Assembly (NCBI RefSeq): GCF_009650765.1
Contig: NZ_CP045740.1
Coordinates: 7,788,001-7,852,000 of the forward strand
Direction: 5' to 3'
From: Streptomyces sp. SUK 48
GTDB taxonomy: Bacteria > Actinomycetota > Actinomycetes > Streptomycetales > Streptomycetaceae
DNA: 64,000 nt
A program made the position numbers and the translations under genes. Each line of letters opens with the position of its first letter. The first letter of the stretch is position 1. Positions 8,111-17,547 of this stretch are shown one piece after another. Under the pieces are notes generated by a model. That model was not told where the DNA came from and made no database searches. It saw only the letters and a program-made list of their open reading frames with translations.

Positions 8111-8655
8111 GCTCTCCCGCCGCCGACCGTGCCGCAGCCCGACCGCACCGGTCGTACCCCACCGACGAGGAACTGCTGGCCCGGGTCCTGGCTCCCTACA
8201 AGGAGCACTGCGCGTACCTGAGATCCGCCGAGGTCACGGCGTCGGGCGGACTCGCCTCCGCCCGCTGCGCGTTCGCGATCCCGGAGTCCTGCTACATCGA
8301 CGACACCGGCCATCTGAACTCGGTCGAGGTCAACATCGCCTACAACCAGATGATGTACTACCTGGTCGCCAAGTCCGTGAAGGAGCGGCTGCTGACCGGG
8401 TTCGAGGACTGGACCCTCGACGACTTCTGGCGCCACCAGCTCCCGGACATCCTCATCGCGCGTTTCGCGGCGAACTTCCGGCGGCCCGTCGACCCTCGCC
8501 GTTTCACCGGGGAGATGGAGTTCCGCTCCGTGACCCGGCGCACCTCCGGCACGGCCGGTCCCTTCCTGCACGCCCCGACCGTGTTCCGCTACCAGGACGC
8601 CCACGGCGGCCGGTGCGACGGCGAGGTGACCCTCGCGTTCGTCAACGTCCCCTGA
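8107..8655 (+). CDS. scoD: FcoT-family thioesterase (ScoD / Rv0098 type)
   Basis: Protein of 182 residues resembling mycobacterial FcoT, a hot-dog-fold enzyme. In isonitrile lipopeptide pathways the family is reported to act on the enoyl-ACP, adding glycine across the double bond and releasing the N-carboxymethyl beta-amino acid used by ScoE. Visible features are [34 protein letters not shown] in the hot-dog core, [16 protein letters not shown] and the terminal strand [12 protein letters not shown]. The GTG start at 8107 overlaps the scoE stop. The function is assigned by family and by the collinear operon order. Confidence 0.88.
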   Translation: MSSPAADRAAARPHRSYPTDEELLARVLAPYKEHCAYLRSAEVTASGGLASARCAFAIPESCYIDDTGHLNSVEVNIAYNQMMYYLVAKSVKERLLTGFEDWTLDDFWRHQLPDILIARFAANFRRPVDPRRFTGEMEFRSVTRRTSGTAGPFLHAPTVFRYQDAHGGRCDGEVTLAFVNVP

Positions 8656-8680
8656 ACCACTCACCGAAGGGAGACCGCTC

Positions 8681-10264
8681 ATGGACACGACCACGGCCCC
8701 GCGGCCCCGGGGCGCGAGGCTCCACCACCCCGAACTGAGCACCCTCGTCCACACCACCCGCTTCCACGCCGCCCGCCGGCCCGAGGCCGTCGCGGTGATC
8801 TGCGAGGGCCGCACCCTGACGTACGGGGAACTGCACCGCGCCGGCAACCGCATGGCGCACGCCCTGCGCGCCGCCGGCCTCGGCGAGGGCGACCGGGTCG
8901 CCTACCTCGGGAAGGAGTCCGAGCACTACTACGAGGCGCTCTTCGCCTGCGCCAAGACCGGCACCGTGCTGGTCCCGGTCAACTGGCGGCTCGCCGCGCC
9001 CGAGGTGAGCCACATCCTCCAGGACTCGGGCGCCCGACTGCTCTTCCTGGAGGGCGAGTTCGCCCCGATCGTGGCGGCCATGCCCACCCGGCCCCCGGAG
9101 ACCGTCGTCCCGGTGGACACGATCACCGCCTGGCGTGCCGAACACCCCGCCAGCGAAACGGAGTTCGAGGCCACCCCTGACACACCGGTCGCGCAGCTCT
9201 ACACCAGCGGGACCACCGGGCTGCCCAAGGGGGTCGTACTCGCCCACCGCAGCTTCTTCGCGATCCGCGACGCGCTCGCGAGCGAGCAACTGGACTGGAT
9301 CGACTGGCGGGAGGGCGACATCGCCCTGATCGGCATCCCCGGATTCCATGTCGGCGGCCTGTGGTGGGCCACGCAGAACCTCAACGCCGGAACGACGGTG
9401 GTGGCGATGCGCGCCTTCGCCGCCCGGCAGGCCGTGGACCTCGTCCGCGACCTCGGCGTCACCACCGCCTGCGTGGTCCCGGCCATGCTCCGCATGATGC
9501 TCACCGAACCCGGCGTGAGCGCACGGGACTTCACCACCCTGCGCAAGACGGTGTACGGCGGCTCCCCGATCTCCGAGGCGCTGCTGGAGCAGAGCCTTGC
9601 CATGCTGGACTGCGAGTTCGCCCAGATCTACGGCCTGACCGAGACCGGCAACACCGCCCTCTGCCTGCCCCCGGCCGCCCATGTCCCCGGCGGCCCCCTC
9701 CTGCGGGCCGCCGGACGCCCCTACCCGGGAGTGCGGGCCAGGACGATCGACGGCCAGGGCCGTGAACTGCCGCCGGGCGCCGTGGGGGAGGTCTGCCTGC
9801 GCACCCCCGCCCGGATGGTCGAGTACTGGGGACTGCCCGGCATGACCGCGCAGACGCTCGTGGACGGCTGGGTCCACACCGGTGACGCCGGGTACCTCGA
9901 CACGGACGGCCACCTCTTCCTCCACGACCGCATCAAGGACGCCATCCTGGTCGCGGGGGAGAACGTCTACCCCGCCGAGATCGAGAACGTGCTGGAGGGC
10001 CACCCGGAGGTGGGGGAGGCCGTCGTGATCGGTGTCCCCGACGAGCGGTGGGGCGAGAAGGTCCACGCCTTCGTGGTCCCCGCGGCCGGTGCGCGGCCCA
10101 GCAGGCGGGACCTGCACACGTTCCTCGTCCCGCGGCTGGCCGCGTTCAAACTGCCCGCGAGCTACGAGTTCACGGACCACGTCCCGCGCAACCCGAGCGG
10201 CAAGATCCTCCGCCGCGAGCTGCGCGACCGCTACTGGCGCGACTCCGCTCGCAAGGTCAACTGA
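8681..10264 (+). CDS. scoC: Acyl-AMP ligase loading the dedicated ACP (ScoC / FadD10 type)
   Basis: ANL-superfamily enzyme of 527 residues that adenylates a medium-chain 2,3-unsaturated fatty acid and transfers it to the adjacent ACP. Motifs: the P-loop YTSGTTGLPKGVVLAHRS (about 173-190), QIYGLTETGN, the hinge region GWVHTGDAGYLDTDGHLFLHDRIKDAILVAGENVYPAEIE, and the terminal catalytic Lys in NPSGKILRRELRDRYW. It has AAGGGAGA before the ATG and lies between the thioesterase and the ACP, as in Rv0099. Chain length is not predictable by eye. Confidence 0.92.
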   Translation: MDTTTAPRPRGARLHHPELSTLVHTTRFHAARRPEAVAVICEGRTLTYGELHRAGNRMAHALRAAGLGEGDRVAYLGKESEHYYEALFACAKTGTVLVPVNWRLAAPEVSHILQDSGARLLFLEGEFAPIVAAMPTRPPETVVPVDTITAWRAEHPASETEFEATPDTPVAQLYTSGTTGLPKGVVLAHRSFFAIRDALASEQLDWIDWREGDIALIGIPGFHVGGLWWATQNLNAGTTVVAMRAFAARQAVDLVRDLGVTTACVVPAMLRMMLTEPGVSARDFTTLRKTVYGGSPISEALLEQSLAMLDCEFAQIYGLTETGNTALCLPPAAHVPGGPLLRAAGRPYPGVRARTIDGQGRELPPGAVGEVCLRTPARMVEYWGLPGMTAQTLVDGWVHTGDAGYLDTDGHLFLHDRIKDAILVAGENVYPAEIENVLEGHPEVGEAVVIGVPDERWGEKVHAFVVPAAGARPSRRDLHTFLVPRLAAFKLPASYEFTDHVPRNPSGKILRRELRDRYWRDSARKVN

Positions 10265-10351
10265 CCTCCCCGCCCGCGCCGTTCGCGTCCGGCGCGGGCC
10301 CACCGGCGAGCCGTACCCGCACCGGCGGCCGAGCCACCGAGAGAGAGCCCC

Positions 10352-10693
10352 ATGCCTGAACCCCTGCCTGAGTCTCCGGCCGCATCCCTGCCCGTCCCCC
10401 TGCCCGCATCCCTGCCCCTTCCTCCGCCCGTTCCTCCGCCCGCGCCCCTCACCCTGGACGGCTTCCGCGCGGACCTCGCGGAGTGCCTGTTCCTGGAACC
10501 CGGCGAAGTCGACCTGGAGGAGAGCCCGTTGGACGCGGGACTGGACTCGCTGCGCATCGTCACCCTGCTGGAGCGCTGGCAGGCGGCGGGCGCCGAGGTG
10601 ACTTTCGTCGACCTCGCCGAGCGCACCTCCTTCGCCCAGTGGTGGCGGCTGCTCAGCGAACGCACCGGAGGAGCCGGGCATGCCGACGCCTGA
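10352..10693 (+). CDS. scoB: Acyl carrier protein with Pro-rich N-terminal extension (ScoB / Rv0100 type)
   Basis: Protein of 113 residues. The C-terminal about 78 residues form a carrier domain whose phosphopantetheine Ser lies in DAGLDSLRIVTLLERW. The first 32 residues are an unusual low-complexity run of Pro, Leu, Ala and Ser (repeating LPxPLP and PPVPPP) with no counterpart in a minimal ACP. It carries the fatty acyl/enoyl intermediate. Its last 14 bases overlap the NRPS start, so ACP and NRPS are probably made in a fixed ratio. The Pro-rich arm might be a docking tether, or the real start could be further downstream. Confidence 0.88.
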   Translation: MPEPLPESPAASLPVPLPASLPLPPPVPPPAPLTLDGFRADLAECLFLEPGEVDLEESPLDAGLDSLRIVTLLERWQAAGAEVTFVDLAERTSFAQWWRLLSERTGGAGHADA

Positions 10694-13600
10694 GCGACGT
10701 CCGCTGCTGGCCGCGCAGGAGGGCATCTGGGCGGGCCAGCAACTCGACACGGACAGCCCGGCGTACAACACCGCCGAGTACGTGCGCATCGCCGGACCGC
10801 TGGACACGGCCGTCTTCGAGCGGGCCCTGCGCCATGCCGTCGCCGAGACCGAGGCGCTGAACGTCACTTTCGTCACCGACGGCACCGGGCGCCCCTGGCA
10901 GATCGACACCCCGGCCGGCGACTGGCACCTCCACCGCGCGGACCTCACCGCCGAACCCGACCCGCAGGCCCGCGCCTCGGCCTGGATGGACCAGGACATG
11001 GCCCGCCCCGTCGACCTCACCCGCGGCCCGCTCTTCGGCCACGCGCTGCTGCGGACCGCGCCGGCGGAGTTCCTCTGGTACCACCGCGTCCACCACATCG
11101 CGCTCGACGGCTTCGGCCTCTCCCTCGTCGCCCGGCGTGTCGCGCAGGTCTACACCGTCCTCATGGCCGGCGACCCCGTTCCGGAGAGCGGATTCGGCAC
11201 CCTGGAATCCGTCCGCGCCGAGGAGAGCGCCTACCGGGAGTCCGCCCGGCACGCCGCGGACCGCGCCTACTGGACGGGCCGCTACGCCGACCACCCCCCG
11301 GTGGCCACCCCGGCGGGCCGCTCCGCCCTGCCCGCCCGCACCTTCCACCGGCACGCGGCCGACCTCGACCCGGCGGCGGCCGGCCGGCTGCGCGCCGTCG
11401 CCCGCGACCTGTCGGTCACCTGGTCGGAAGTGCTGCTCGCGGTCACCGTCGCCCATCTGCACCGGCTCACCGGGGCGCCCGAGATCGTCCTGAGCCTGCC
11501 CGCGACGGGCCGCCTCGGATCGGTGGCGCTGCGGGTGCCCGCCATGGTGCGCAACATCCTGCCCCTGCGGGTCCCCGTCACCTCCGACGACAGCCTCCGC
11601 GACCTCGCCCCCCGCCTCTCGCGTGAACTGCGCGCGGCCCTGCCGCACCAGCGCTACCGCTACGAGCGGTTGCGCCGCGATCTGCGGCTGGTGGGCGGGC
11701 AGCGCCGGCTGTCCGGGCCGGGGGTGAACATCATGCCGTTCGAGTACGACCTGAAATTCGCCGGGCATCCCAGCACCGTCCACAACGTGTCCGCGGGCCC
11801 CGTCGACGACCTGGCCGTCAACGTCTACGACCGCGCGGACGGCACCGGGCCGCGCATCGCCGTGGACACCAATCCCGGCCTGTACACCGAGTCCGAGACG
11901 GCCGCCTTCCAGGAAGGGCTGCTCGCCCTGCTGACGGCGGCGCTCACCGACCCGGACCGGCCGCTCGGCGCACCGCGGGCGCACCGGACCGTGGCCGTGC
12001 TCGACGGCGGCCCCCTGCCCGGCCCGGCCCGCCCGGTCCTGAGCCTGATCGCCGACCACGCCGCCCGGCGGGGCGCGGCCGTCGCCGTCGAGCACGCCGG
12101 GGCGATCCTGACCTACGCCCAACTCTTCGGCGCCGCACGCGACCTCGCCCGGCAACTCGCCGGCCGCGGCGTCGGGAAGGGCGATGTGGTGGCCGTAGCC
12201 CTGCCCCGGGGGACGGACGCCGTCACCGCCCTGCTCGGCGTGCTGCTGTCGGGCGCCGCCTACTGCCCCCTCGACCCCGGGGCCCCCGCCGACCGTGCGG
12301 CCCGGCTGCTGGCCGACGCCGCCCCGGCGCTCGTCCTGACCACGGGTGACCGCGCGGCCGGGTTCGCGGGCCACCCCGTACTCACGCCGGCAAAGACCGC
12401 CCGCGAGCCCGCCCCCACCGGCACTCCCTCGGCGCCCGGGCTCACCGACCTCGCGTACGTCCTGCACACCTCGGGCTCCACCGGGCGGCCCAAGGGCGTG
12501 GCGGTCGGACATGCCGCGCTCGCGCACTTCGTCGCCGCGGCCACGCACCGCTACGGGCTGCGCCGGGAGGACCGCGTCCTGCAGTTCGCGCCGCTGCACT
12601 TCGACGCCAGCGTGGAGGAGATCTTCCTGACCCTGTGCGCGGGCGCCACCCTGGTGGTGCGGACCGACGACATGACGGACTCGGTACCGGACTTCCTCGC
12701 CGCCTGCGCCCGGCTGCGGGTGAGCGTGCTGGACCTGCCGACCGCCTACTGGCACGAACTCGCCCACGCGGTCTCGACCGGCGCCGCCACCCTGCCCGAG
12801 GGCGTGCGGACCGTCGTCATCGGCGGCGAGCCCGCCCTGCCGGAACGGGTCGCACGCTGGCGCGCGGGGGTGGGCACCTCGGTCACGCTGCTGAACACCT
12901 ACGGCCCCACCGAGGCCACCGTGGTCGCCACCGTCGCCGACCTGAGCGCCCCCGGGCTCGCCGCCGGTGAGGTGCCCATCGGCCTGCCCCTGCCCGGCAC
13001 CAGGGCAGCCGTCGTCGACGGCGAGCTGTACCTGCTGGGCCCGACCCTCGCCGACGGCTACCGGGGAGAGCTGCCGGACGGCGCGCGGTTCGCCCCGCTC
13101 AGGGCCCTCGCGGACGCGCCCCGCGCCTACCGCACCGGGGACCTGGTCCGCATCGGCGAGGACGGGCAGCTGCGCCATCTCGGCCGGGCCGACACGGAGT
13201 TCAAGATCAGCGGGCACCGGGTGCAGCCCGCCGAGGTGGAGAACGCCCTGCTCACCCGTCCCGGCATCCGGGAGGCGGCCGTCGCCGGACAGATCCTGCC
13301 GGACGGCACCCGGCGGCTGGTCGCGCAGGTGGTGGCCGAGCCCCCGGCACCGACCGCCGCCGAGATCAGGGCGCACCTGCGGGCGAGGCTGCCCGCGGCG
13401 ATGGTCCCCTCGGCCGTCGAGGTCGTCGACCGGCTGCCCCGCACCGGCTCGGGCAAGATCGACCGGGCCGCGCTCACCGGGCCGCCCGCCCGCCGGGCGA
13501 CCGCCGGCGGCAGTCCCCTGGAGCGGACCGTCACCGGCGTCTGGCGGCGGCTCCTCGGCATCGACGCCGTCGCCGTGGACGACGACGTGTTCGACCTGGG

Positions 13601-14984
13601 CGCCCAGTCCCTCCAGGTCATCCAGGCGGCCAACCGGCTCGGCGTGGCACTCGGCCGGGCCGTGAAGGTCGCCTGGCTCTTCCAGCACCCCACCGCCGCG
13701 GGCCTCGCCCGGTTCCTCACCGAGGCGGAAGCCGACACGGACTCCGCCCCCGAACGGCCGCGCCCCGCCCCGGCCGTGGCCGCCCGCACGGCCCTCCCTT
13801 CCGACGCCGGACTCGATCCGGACATCCGGCCGGACATCCCGCCGGGCGCCCGGCGCACCCCGCGCGACGCCCCCCGGCGCATCCTGCTCACCGGCGCCAC
13901 CGGCTTCGTCGGCGCCCACCTGCTGGCGCGGCTCCTGGCCGACACGGACGCCGAGATCGTCTGCACGGTCCGCGCGGCCGACGTACCGGAGGCCACCGCC
14001 CGCGTCCACGCGGCGCTCGTCCGGCACGGGATCACGCCCGGCGAACGGGCGGCGGCCCGTCTGACGGCCCTGCCCGCCGACCTGGCCCGCCCCGGTCTCG
14101 GCCTGCCGGGGGAAACCCGGTCCGACCTGGCCGCGACCACCGACGCGATCTTCCACAACGCCGCGAGCGTCAGCATCCTGCGCGACTACGCCACCCTGCG
14201 CGCCGCCAACACCGAGTCCACCCGGCAGTTGCTGCGCCTCGCGGCCGTCGGGACCACACCCCTGCACTACGTCTCCACCCTGTCCGTCGCCCCGCCGGCC
14301 GGCCACCTCCCCGAGGTGCCGGAGGAGTTCCTGCCGTTCCACGCGGGCCTGCGGTACGGCTACCAGCAGTCCAAGTGGGCCTCCGAGCACCTCCTGGAAC
14401 AGGCGGCCGAGCGCGGTCTGCCGGTCACCGTCCACCGGCTCGGCCGGGTGGTCGGGCCCGCCGCCACGGGATACGTCAACGAGCGGGACTTCCTGTGGAG
14501 CGTGCTGCGCGCGGGGATACCGGAGAGGATCGTCCCGGAGCTGTTCGAGGACGAGGTCTGGACACCGGTGGACCTCGTCGCCCGCTCGCTCGTCCACCTG
14601 TGCCTGCGCCAGTACGACGACACGGAGGCGGGGCAGGTCTTCCACCACGCCACCCTGCCCCGCGTCCGGCTCGCGGACGTGTACGACTGGGTGCGGGAGT
14701 ACGGCTATCCGGTACGGGTCCTGCCGCTCGCGAACTGGCGGGAGCGGCTACCCCGTTCGGCCGAGGCGGCGGCCACGACGCTCGCCTTCTTCGACTCCGC
14801 CGCGGCGGGCGCGGACGGCCGGGGCGGTGCCACCGACCTGCGTCTCGGGCACGTCCGCGCCGACCGGGTCCGCGCGGGTCTGGCGCGCGGCGGCATCACC
14901 TGCCCGCCCGTCGACCGCGACCTGTTCTTCCGGTACCTGGACCACTGTGTGACGACCGGTGCCCTGTCCGCCCCCTCCCGCTGA
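10680..14984 (+). CDS. scoA: Single-module NRPS, C-A-T-R, isonitrile lipopeptide synthetase (ScoA / Rv0101 type)
   Basis: 1434 residues. The condensation domain (about 1-430) has HHIALDG at 138-144. The adenylation domain (about 455-940) has LHTSGSTGRPKG near 595, NTYGPTEATV, YRTGDLVRIGEDG, KISGHRVQP and RTGSGKIDR. The carrier domain has its Ser at 977 in the variant core DLGAQSLQVI instead of LGGxSL. The NAD(P)H thioester reductase domain (about 1065-1434) has TGATGFVG near 1072 and YQQSK with Tyr1228 and Lys1232. Family members condense two isonitrile acyl chains onto one diamino acid (lysine/ornithine-like) and release it as aldehyde or alcohol. The amino acid selected was not determined here. 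Confidence 0.93.
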   Translation: MPTPERRPLLAAQEGIWAGQQLDTDSPAYNTAEYVRIAGPLDTAVFERALRHAVAETEALNVTFVTDGTGRPWQIDTPAGDWHLHRADLTAEPDPQARASAWMDQDMARPVDLTRGPLFGHALLRTAPAEFLWYHRVHHIALDGFGLSLVARRVAQVYTVLMAGDPVPESGFGTLESVRAEESAYRESARHAADRAYWTGRYADHPPVATPAGRSALPARTFHRHAADLDPAAAGRLRAVARDLSVTWSEVLLAVTVAHLHRLTGAPEIVLSLPATGRLGSVALRVPAMVRNILPLRVPVTSDDSLRDLAPRLSRELRAALPHQRYRYERLRRDLRLVGGQRRLSGPGVNIMPFEYDLKFAGHPSTVHNVSAGPVDDLAVNVYDRADGTGPRIAVDTNPGLYTESETAAFQEGLLALLTAALTDPDRPLGAPRAHRTVAVLDGGPLPGPARPVLSLIADHAARRGAAVAVEHAGAILTYAQLFGAARDLARQLAGRGVGKGDVVAVALPRGTDAVTALLGVLLSGAAYCPLDPGAPADRAARLLADAAPALVLTTGDRAAGFAGHPVLTPAKTAREPAPTGTPSAPGLTDLAYVLHTSGSTGRPKGVAVGHAALAHFVAAATHRYGLRREDRVLQFAPLHFDASVEEIFLTLCAGATLVVRTDDMTDSVPDFLAACARLRVSVLDLPTAYWHELAHAVSTGAATLPEGVRTVVIGGEPALPERVARWRAGVGTSVTLLNTYGPTEATVVATVADLSAPGLAAGEVPIGLPLPGTRAAVVDGELYLLGPTLADGYRGELPDGARFAPLRALADAPRAYRTGDLVRIGEDGQLRHLGRADTEFKISGHRVQPAEVENALLTRPGIREAAVAGQILPDGTRRLVAQVVAEPPAPTAAEIRAHLRARLPAAMVPSAVEVVDRLPRTGSGKIDRAALTGPPARRATAGGSPLERTVTGVWRRLLGIDAVAVDDDVFDLGAQSLQVIQAANRLGVALGRAVKVAWLFQHPTAAGLARFLTEAEADTDSAPERPRPAPAVAARTALPSDAGLDPDIRPDIPPGARRTPRDAPRRILLTGATGFVGAHLLARLLADTDAEIVCTVRAADVPEATARVHAALVRHGITPGERAAARLTALPADLARPGLGLPGETRSDLAATTDAIFHNAASVSILRDYATLRAANTESTRQLLRLAAVGTTPLHYVSTLSVAPPAGHLPEVPEEFLPFHAGLRYGYQQSKWASEHLLEQAAERGLPVTVHRLGRVVGPAATGYVNERDFLWSVLRAGIPERIVPELFEDEVWTPVDLVARSLVHLCLRQYDDTEAGQVFHHATLPRVRLADVYDWVREYGYPVRVLPLANWRERLPRSAEAAATTLAFFDSAAAGADGRGGATDLRLGHVRADRVRAGLARGGITCPPVDRDLFFRYLDHCVTTGALSAPSR

Positions 14985-15018
14985 ACCGGGGCTCCCGTGT
15001 TCGCCGTTGGTCGTCCTG

Positions 15019-15999
15019 TTACCCGGCCTCCACCGCCTCCGCCGTGGTCGGGCCCGAGGCCGTCGCCGGTGCCCGCAGCGCCCGGCGGACGGCGTCGCGG
15101 AGCCAGCGATGGGCTCCGTCGGCCGTGTGCCGGGGGTGCCAGGCCATGCCGATGGCCAGCGGCGGCAGCGCCACGGGGATGTCGAGGAGGCGCAGTCCGA
15201 GGGCGTGGGCGTCATGGGTGAGGGGCGAGGGCGCGGCGCCCGGCAGCGCGGCGGGCACGAGACAGACGAGGTCGCTGCGCGCGGCGAGGGCCATCGCGGC
15301 CAGATGCCCGGGCAGGACGACGCTGACCCGCCGCCGGAGGTCCCGCTCGGACAGAGCGGCGTCGAGCGGCCCGGTGAACCGGCCCCGGCGGCTGACCGCG
15401 ACATGCTGGGCGGCCGCGAGCCGGGCCGGGGTCAGCGGCCCCTCGGTGAGGGGGTGGCCGGCCCGGACGGCCGCCACCATACGGAGGTTCACCAGCTCCT
15501 CGACCCGGGTCTCGGGGTCCACATGGTCGATGGCCCCGATCTCCAGGTCGATCCGGCCGTCGCGCAGGGCCGGTCCGGCCTCCAGCTCCTCGGCCCGGAT
15601 GCGGAACGAGACCCCCGGCGCCTCCCGCCGCGACAGCTCCAGCAGCCCCGGGGCCAGCGCGGCGCCGACCAGGTCGGCGGCCTGCAACGTGAAGGTGCAG
15701 TCGAGTCCGGCCGGGTCGACGCTCGTGCCGGGACTGAGCAGCGCTCCGAGGCCGCGCACCACGGCGGCGGCCTCCTCGCGCAGGGCCTGGGCGCGCGGGG
15801 TGGGGACCATGGTCTGCCCGGCCCGGACCAGCAGGGGGTCCTGGAGGATGCGGCGCAGCCGGGCGAGGGTACGGCTCATGGCGGCGGGCGAGGTGTGCAG
15901 ACGCGCGGCGGCGCGCGTCACGCTGTGCTCGGCCAGCAGGGCGTCCAGCGCGATGGCGAGATTGGCGTCGATGACCGGATCAGGGCTGCTCACCAGCAT
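15019..15999 (-). CDS. LysR-family transcriptional regulator
   Basis: 326 residues with an N-terminal winged helix (LAIALDALLAEHSVTRAAARLHTSPAAMSRTLARLRRILQDPLLVR) followed by a periplasmic-binding-type effector domain. It is divergent from the NmrA gene at 16107, the usual arrangement for a LysR and its target, and convergent with the NRPS. It may control the NmrA-darcynin pair. A role in the isonitrile operon is possible but not shown. Confidence 0.9.
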   Translation of the reverse strand: MLVSSPDPVIDANLAIALDALLAEHSVTRAAARLHTSPAAMSRTLARLRRILQDPLLVRAGQTMVPTPRAQALREEAAAVVRGLGALLSPGTSVDPAGLDCTFTLQAADLVGAALAPGLLELSRREAPGVSFRIRAEELEAGPALRDGRIDLEIGAIDHVDPETRVEELVNLRMVAAVRAGHPLTEGPLTPARLAAAQHVAVSRRGRFTGPLDAALSERDLRRRVSVVLPGHLAAMALAARSDLVCLVPAALPGAAPSPLTHDAHALGLRLLDIPVALPPLAIGMAWHPRHTADGAHRWLRDAVRRALRAPATASGPTTAEAVEAG

Positions 16000-16000
16000 T

Positions 16001-16020
16001 ATTCCATTTCAGTCAATGAT
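16001..16020. promoter_or_regulatory. AT-rich divergent control region with dyad, candidate LysR site
   Basis: An AT-rich patch immediately upstream of the LysR start contains the dyad CATT-N6-AATG (16005-16018). LysR proteins bind short dyads with a T-N11-A pattern between divergent genes, so this is the best local candidate. The rest of the 107-base gap has no obvious element. Confidence 0.35.
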
Positions 16021-16106
16021 TCCGTGCCGAAGTTCCCATTGTGGCAGCACGGCGCCGCTCAGCAGGATGAGGGACGTACCCGATCAGCACGACCTGCGAG
16101 GTTTTC

Positions 16107-17000
16107 ATGATCGTCATTACGGCTCCCACCGGGAACATCGGCCGTCATCTGCTCTCCCTGCTCCTGGAGTCCGCCCCCGCGGCGGGCGAGGAACTGCGCG
16201 TGATCGTGCGTGACCCCGCCCGGCTTCCGGACGCGGCGCGCGGACGCGTCGAGGTGGTCACCGGCTCGCACGGCGACGCCGGCGTCCTCGACCGGGCCTT
16301 CGAGGGCGCGGACGCCGTCTTCTGGCTCGTCCCGCCGGACGCCTCCCTGCCCCCGGGGGACGCGTACACCGGTTTCACCCGCCCCGCCGCCGAGGCGTTC
16401 ACCGCCCACGGCGTCGGTCATGTGGTCGGCGTCTCCGCGCTCGGCCGCGGCACCCCGCTCGCCGACCGGGCCGGACTCGTCACCGCCTCGCTCGCCGTGG
16501 ACGACCTGATCGCCGGCACCGGCGTCGCCTACCGGGCCCTGGCCAACCCCTCCTTCTTCGAGAACCTCCTGGAGGAGGCCGACTCGATCCGCGAGAAGGG
16601 CGTCTTCACCGACACCGTCGCCGCCGACCGCCGGGCACCGCTCGTCGCCGTCGCCGACATCGCGGCCGTCGCCGCCCGCCTGCTGCTGGACCGCTCCTGG
16701 ACCGGCACAGGCAGCGTCCCGGTCCTCGGGCCCGAGGACCTGTCGCCCGACGACCTGGCCCGCATCATGACCGAACAGCTCGGCCGCCCCGTCCGCTACG
16801 AACGCCGGCCGCTCGACGAGCTGTACACCACCCTCGCCGGCTACGGCCTCGACGAGGAGTTCGCGCGAGGCGTCGTCGACATGAAGCGGGCCAAGGACGA
16901 GGGCCTCGACGCCGGAGTCGCCCGCACCCCCGACACCGCTTCCCCCACCACCTTCGAGCAGTGGTGCGCCCGGACCCTCAAGCCCGCCGTCCTCTCCTGA
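16107..17000 (+). CDS. NmrA-like NAD(P)-binding protein (quinone reductase/SDR family)
   Basis: 297 residues. The Rossmann fold opens with [21 protein letters not shown], a variant of GATGxxG with Pro in place of Gly. The LVPPDA and GVSALGRG regions are typical of atypical SDRs such as NmrA, QOR2 and anthocyanidin-reductase-like proteins. It lacks an obvious YxxxK pair, so it may sense or reduce rather than act as a classical dehydrogenase. Divergent from the LysR gene and followed closely by a darcynin gene. Its 3' end lies in a tandem 20-bp repeat. Confidence 0.82.
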   Translation: MIVITAPTGNIGRHLLSLLLESAPAAGEELRVIVRDPARLPDAARGRVEVVTGSHGDAGVLDRAFEGADAVFWLVPPDASLPPGDAYTGFTRPAAEAFTAHGVGHVVGVSALGRGTPLADRAGLVTASLAVDDLIAGTGVAYRALANPSFFENLLEEADSIREKGVFTDTVAADRRAPLVAVADIAAVAARLLLDRSWTGTGSVPVLGPEDLSPDDLARIMTEQLGRPVRYERRPLDELYTTLAGYGLDEEFARGVVDMKRAKDEGLDAGVARTPDTASPTTFEQWCARTLKPAVLS

Positions 17001-17040
17001 GACCCGCCGTCCTCTCCTGAATCCCGCCGTCCTCTCCCGA
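16981..17040. repeat. Three tandem 20-bp repeats spanning the NmrA stop codon
   Basis: Units start at 16981, 17001 and 17021 and share CCCGCCGTCCTCTCC followed by TGA or CGA. The first unit contains the real stop codon and the second repeats it. This looks like recent slippage or duplication, and it would extend the protein in frame only if the first TGA were lost. Confidence 0.85.
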
Positions 17041-17073
17041 GGCCCGGCATCCACCCCCTGCGGAGGTATCTCC

Positions 17074-17448
17074 ATGCCCGTTGACCAGACGGACCGCACC
17101 GAACCGCCCGTCACCGCGTTCATGCTGGTGAAGACCACGCCCGAATGGCTCGCCCTGACCGTCCAGGAACGGGTGGACGCCTTCACCACCCAGGTCCGCC
17201 CGGCCATCGAGGCCAGGACCACCGGCGTCCGGTCACGCTTCTACGACACCGAGTTCTACTCCACGCGCGTCACCGACGTCTGGGTGTGGGAGGCCGAGGA
17301 CCACCACGCCTACCAGCTCCTCATCGACGCACTGCGCGAAACCCCGTTCTGGGACCGCTACTTCGAGATCGTCGACCTCCTCGTCGGCACCGAGAACGGC
17401 TACGCGCGGACGTACGGCCTCGAACCCGTCGCCACCATCGTCACCTGA
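17074..17448 (+). CDS. Darcynin-family protein
   Basis: Protein of 124 residues matching the small darcynin family ([22 protein letters not shown] near the N-terminus, [44 protein letters not shown] in the second half). The family has a ferredoxin-like alpha/beta barrel shape similar to small monooxygenase or dimeric stress proteins. Its biochemical function is not established. A GGAGG site precedes the ATG. It probably shares a transcript with the NmrA gene. Confidence 0.8.
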   Translation: MPVDQTDRTEPPVTAFMLVKTTPEWLALTVQERVDAFTTQVRPAIEARTTGVRSRFYDTEFYSTRVTDVWVWEAEDHHAYQLLIDALRETPFWDRYFEIVDLLVGTENGYARTYGLEPVATIVT

Positions 17449-17456
17449 CCTGCGTA

Positions 17457-17480
17457 CGGCAACTCGCGGGAACCCGAGCC
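17457..17480. promoter_or_regulatory. Candidate regulatory box upstream of the ABC importer
   Basis: CGGCAACTCG (17457-17466) followed at 10-bp phase by AACCCGAG (17471) repeats the start and spacing of the AACTCG array upstream of the isonitrile operon at 4937. Shared control of synthesis and import is possible. The match is short and could be chance. Confidence 0.3.
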
Positions 17481-17547
17481 CGCTTCGCTCCGACTACTGC
17501 ATCAGAGCCCACCTCCCATGGGCACACACCTGACGCAAGGAGCCCGC

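Noticed and set aside
10653..14648. Very long open frame (1331 codons) on the - strand opposite the NRPS
   Set aside because: It mirrors the codon bias of the NRPS gene; the translation is low-complexity Gly/Arg/Ala with no domain. The + strand shows all NRPS motifs.
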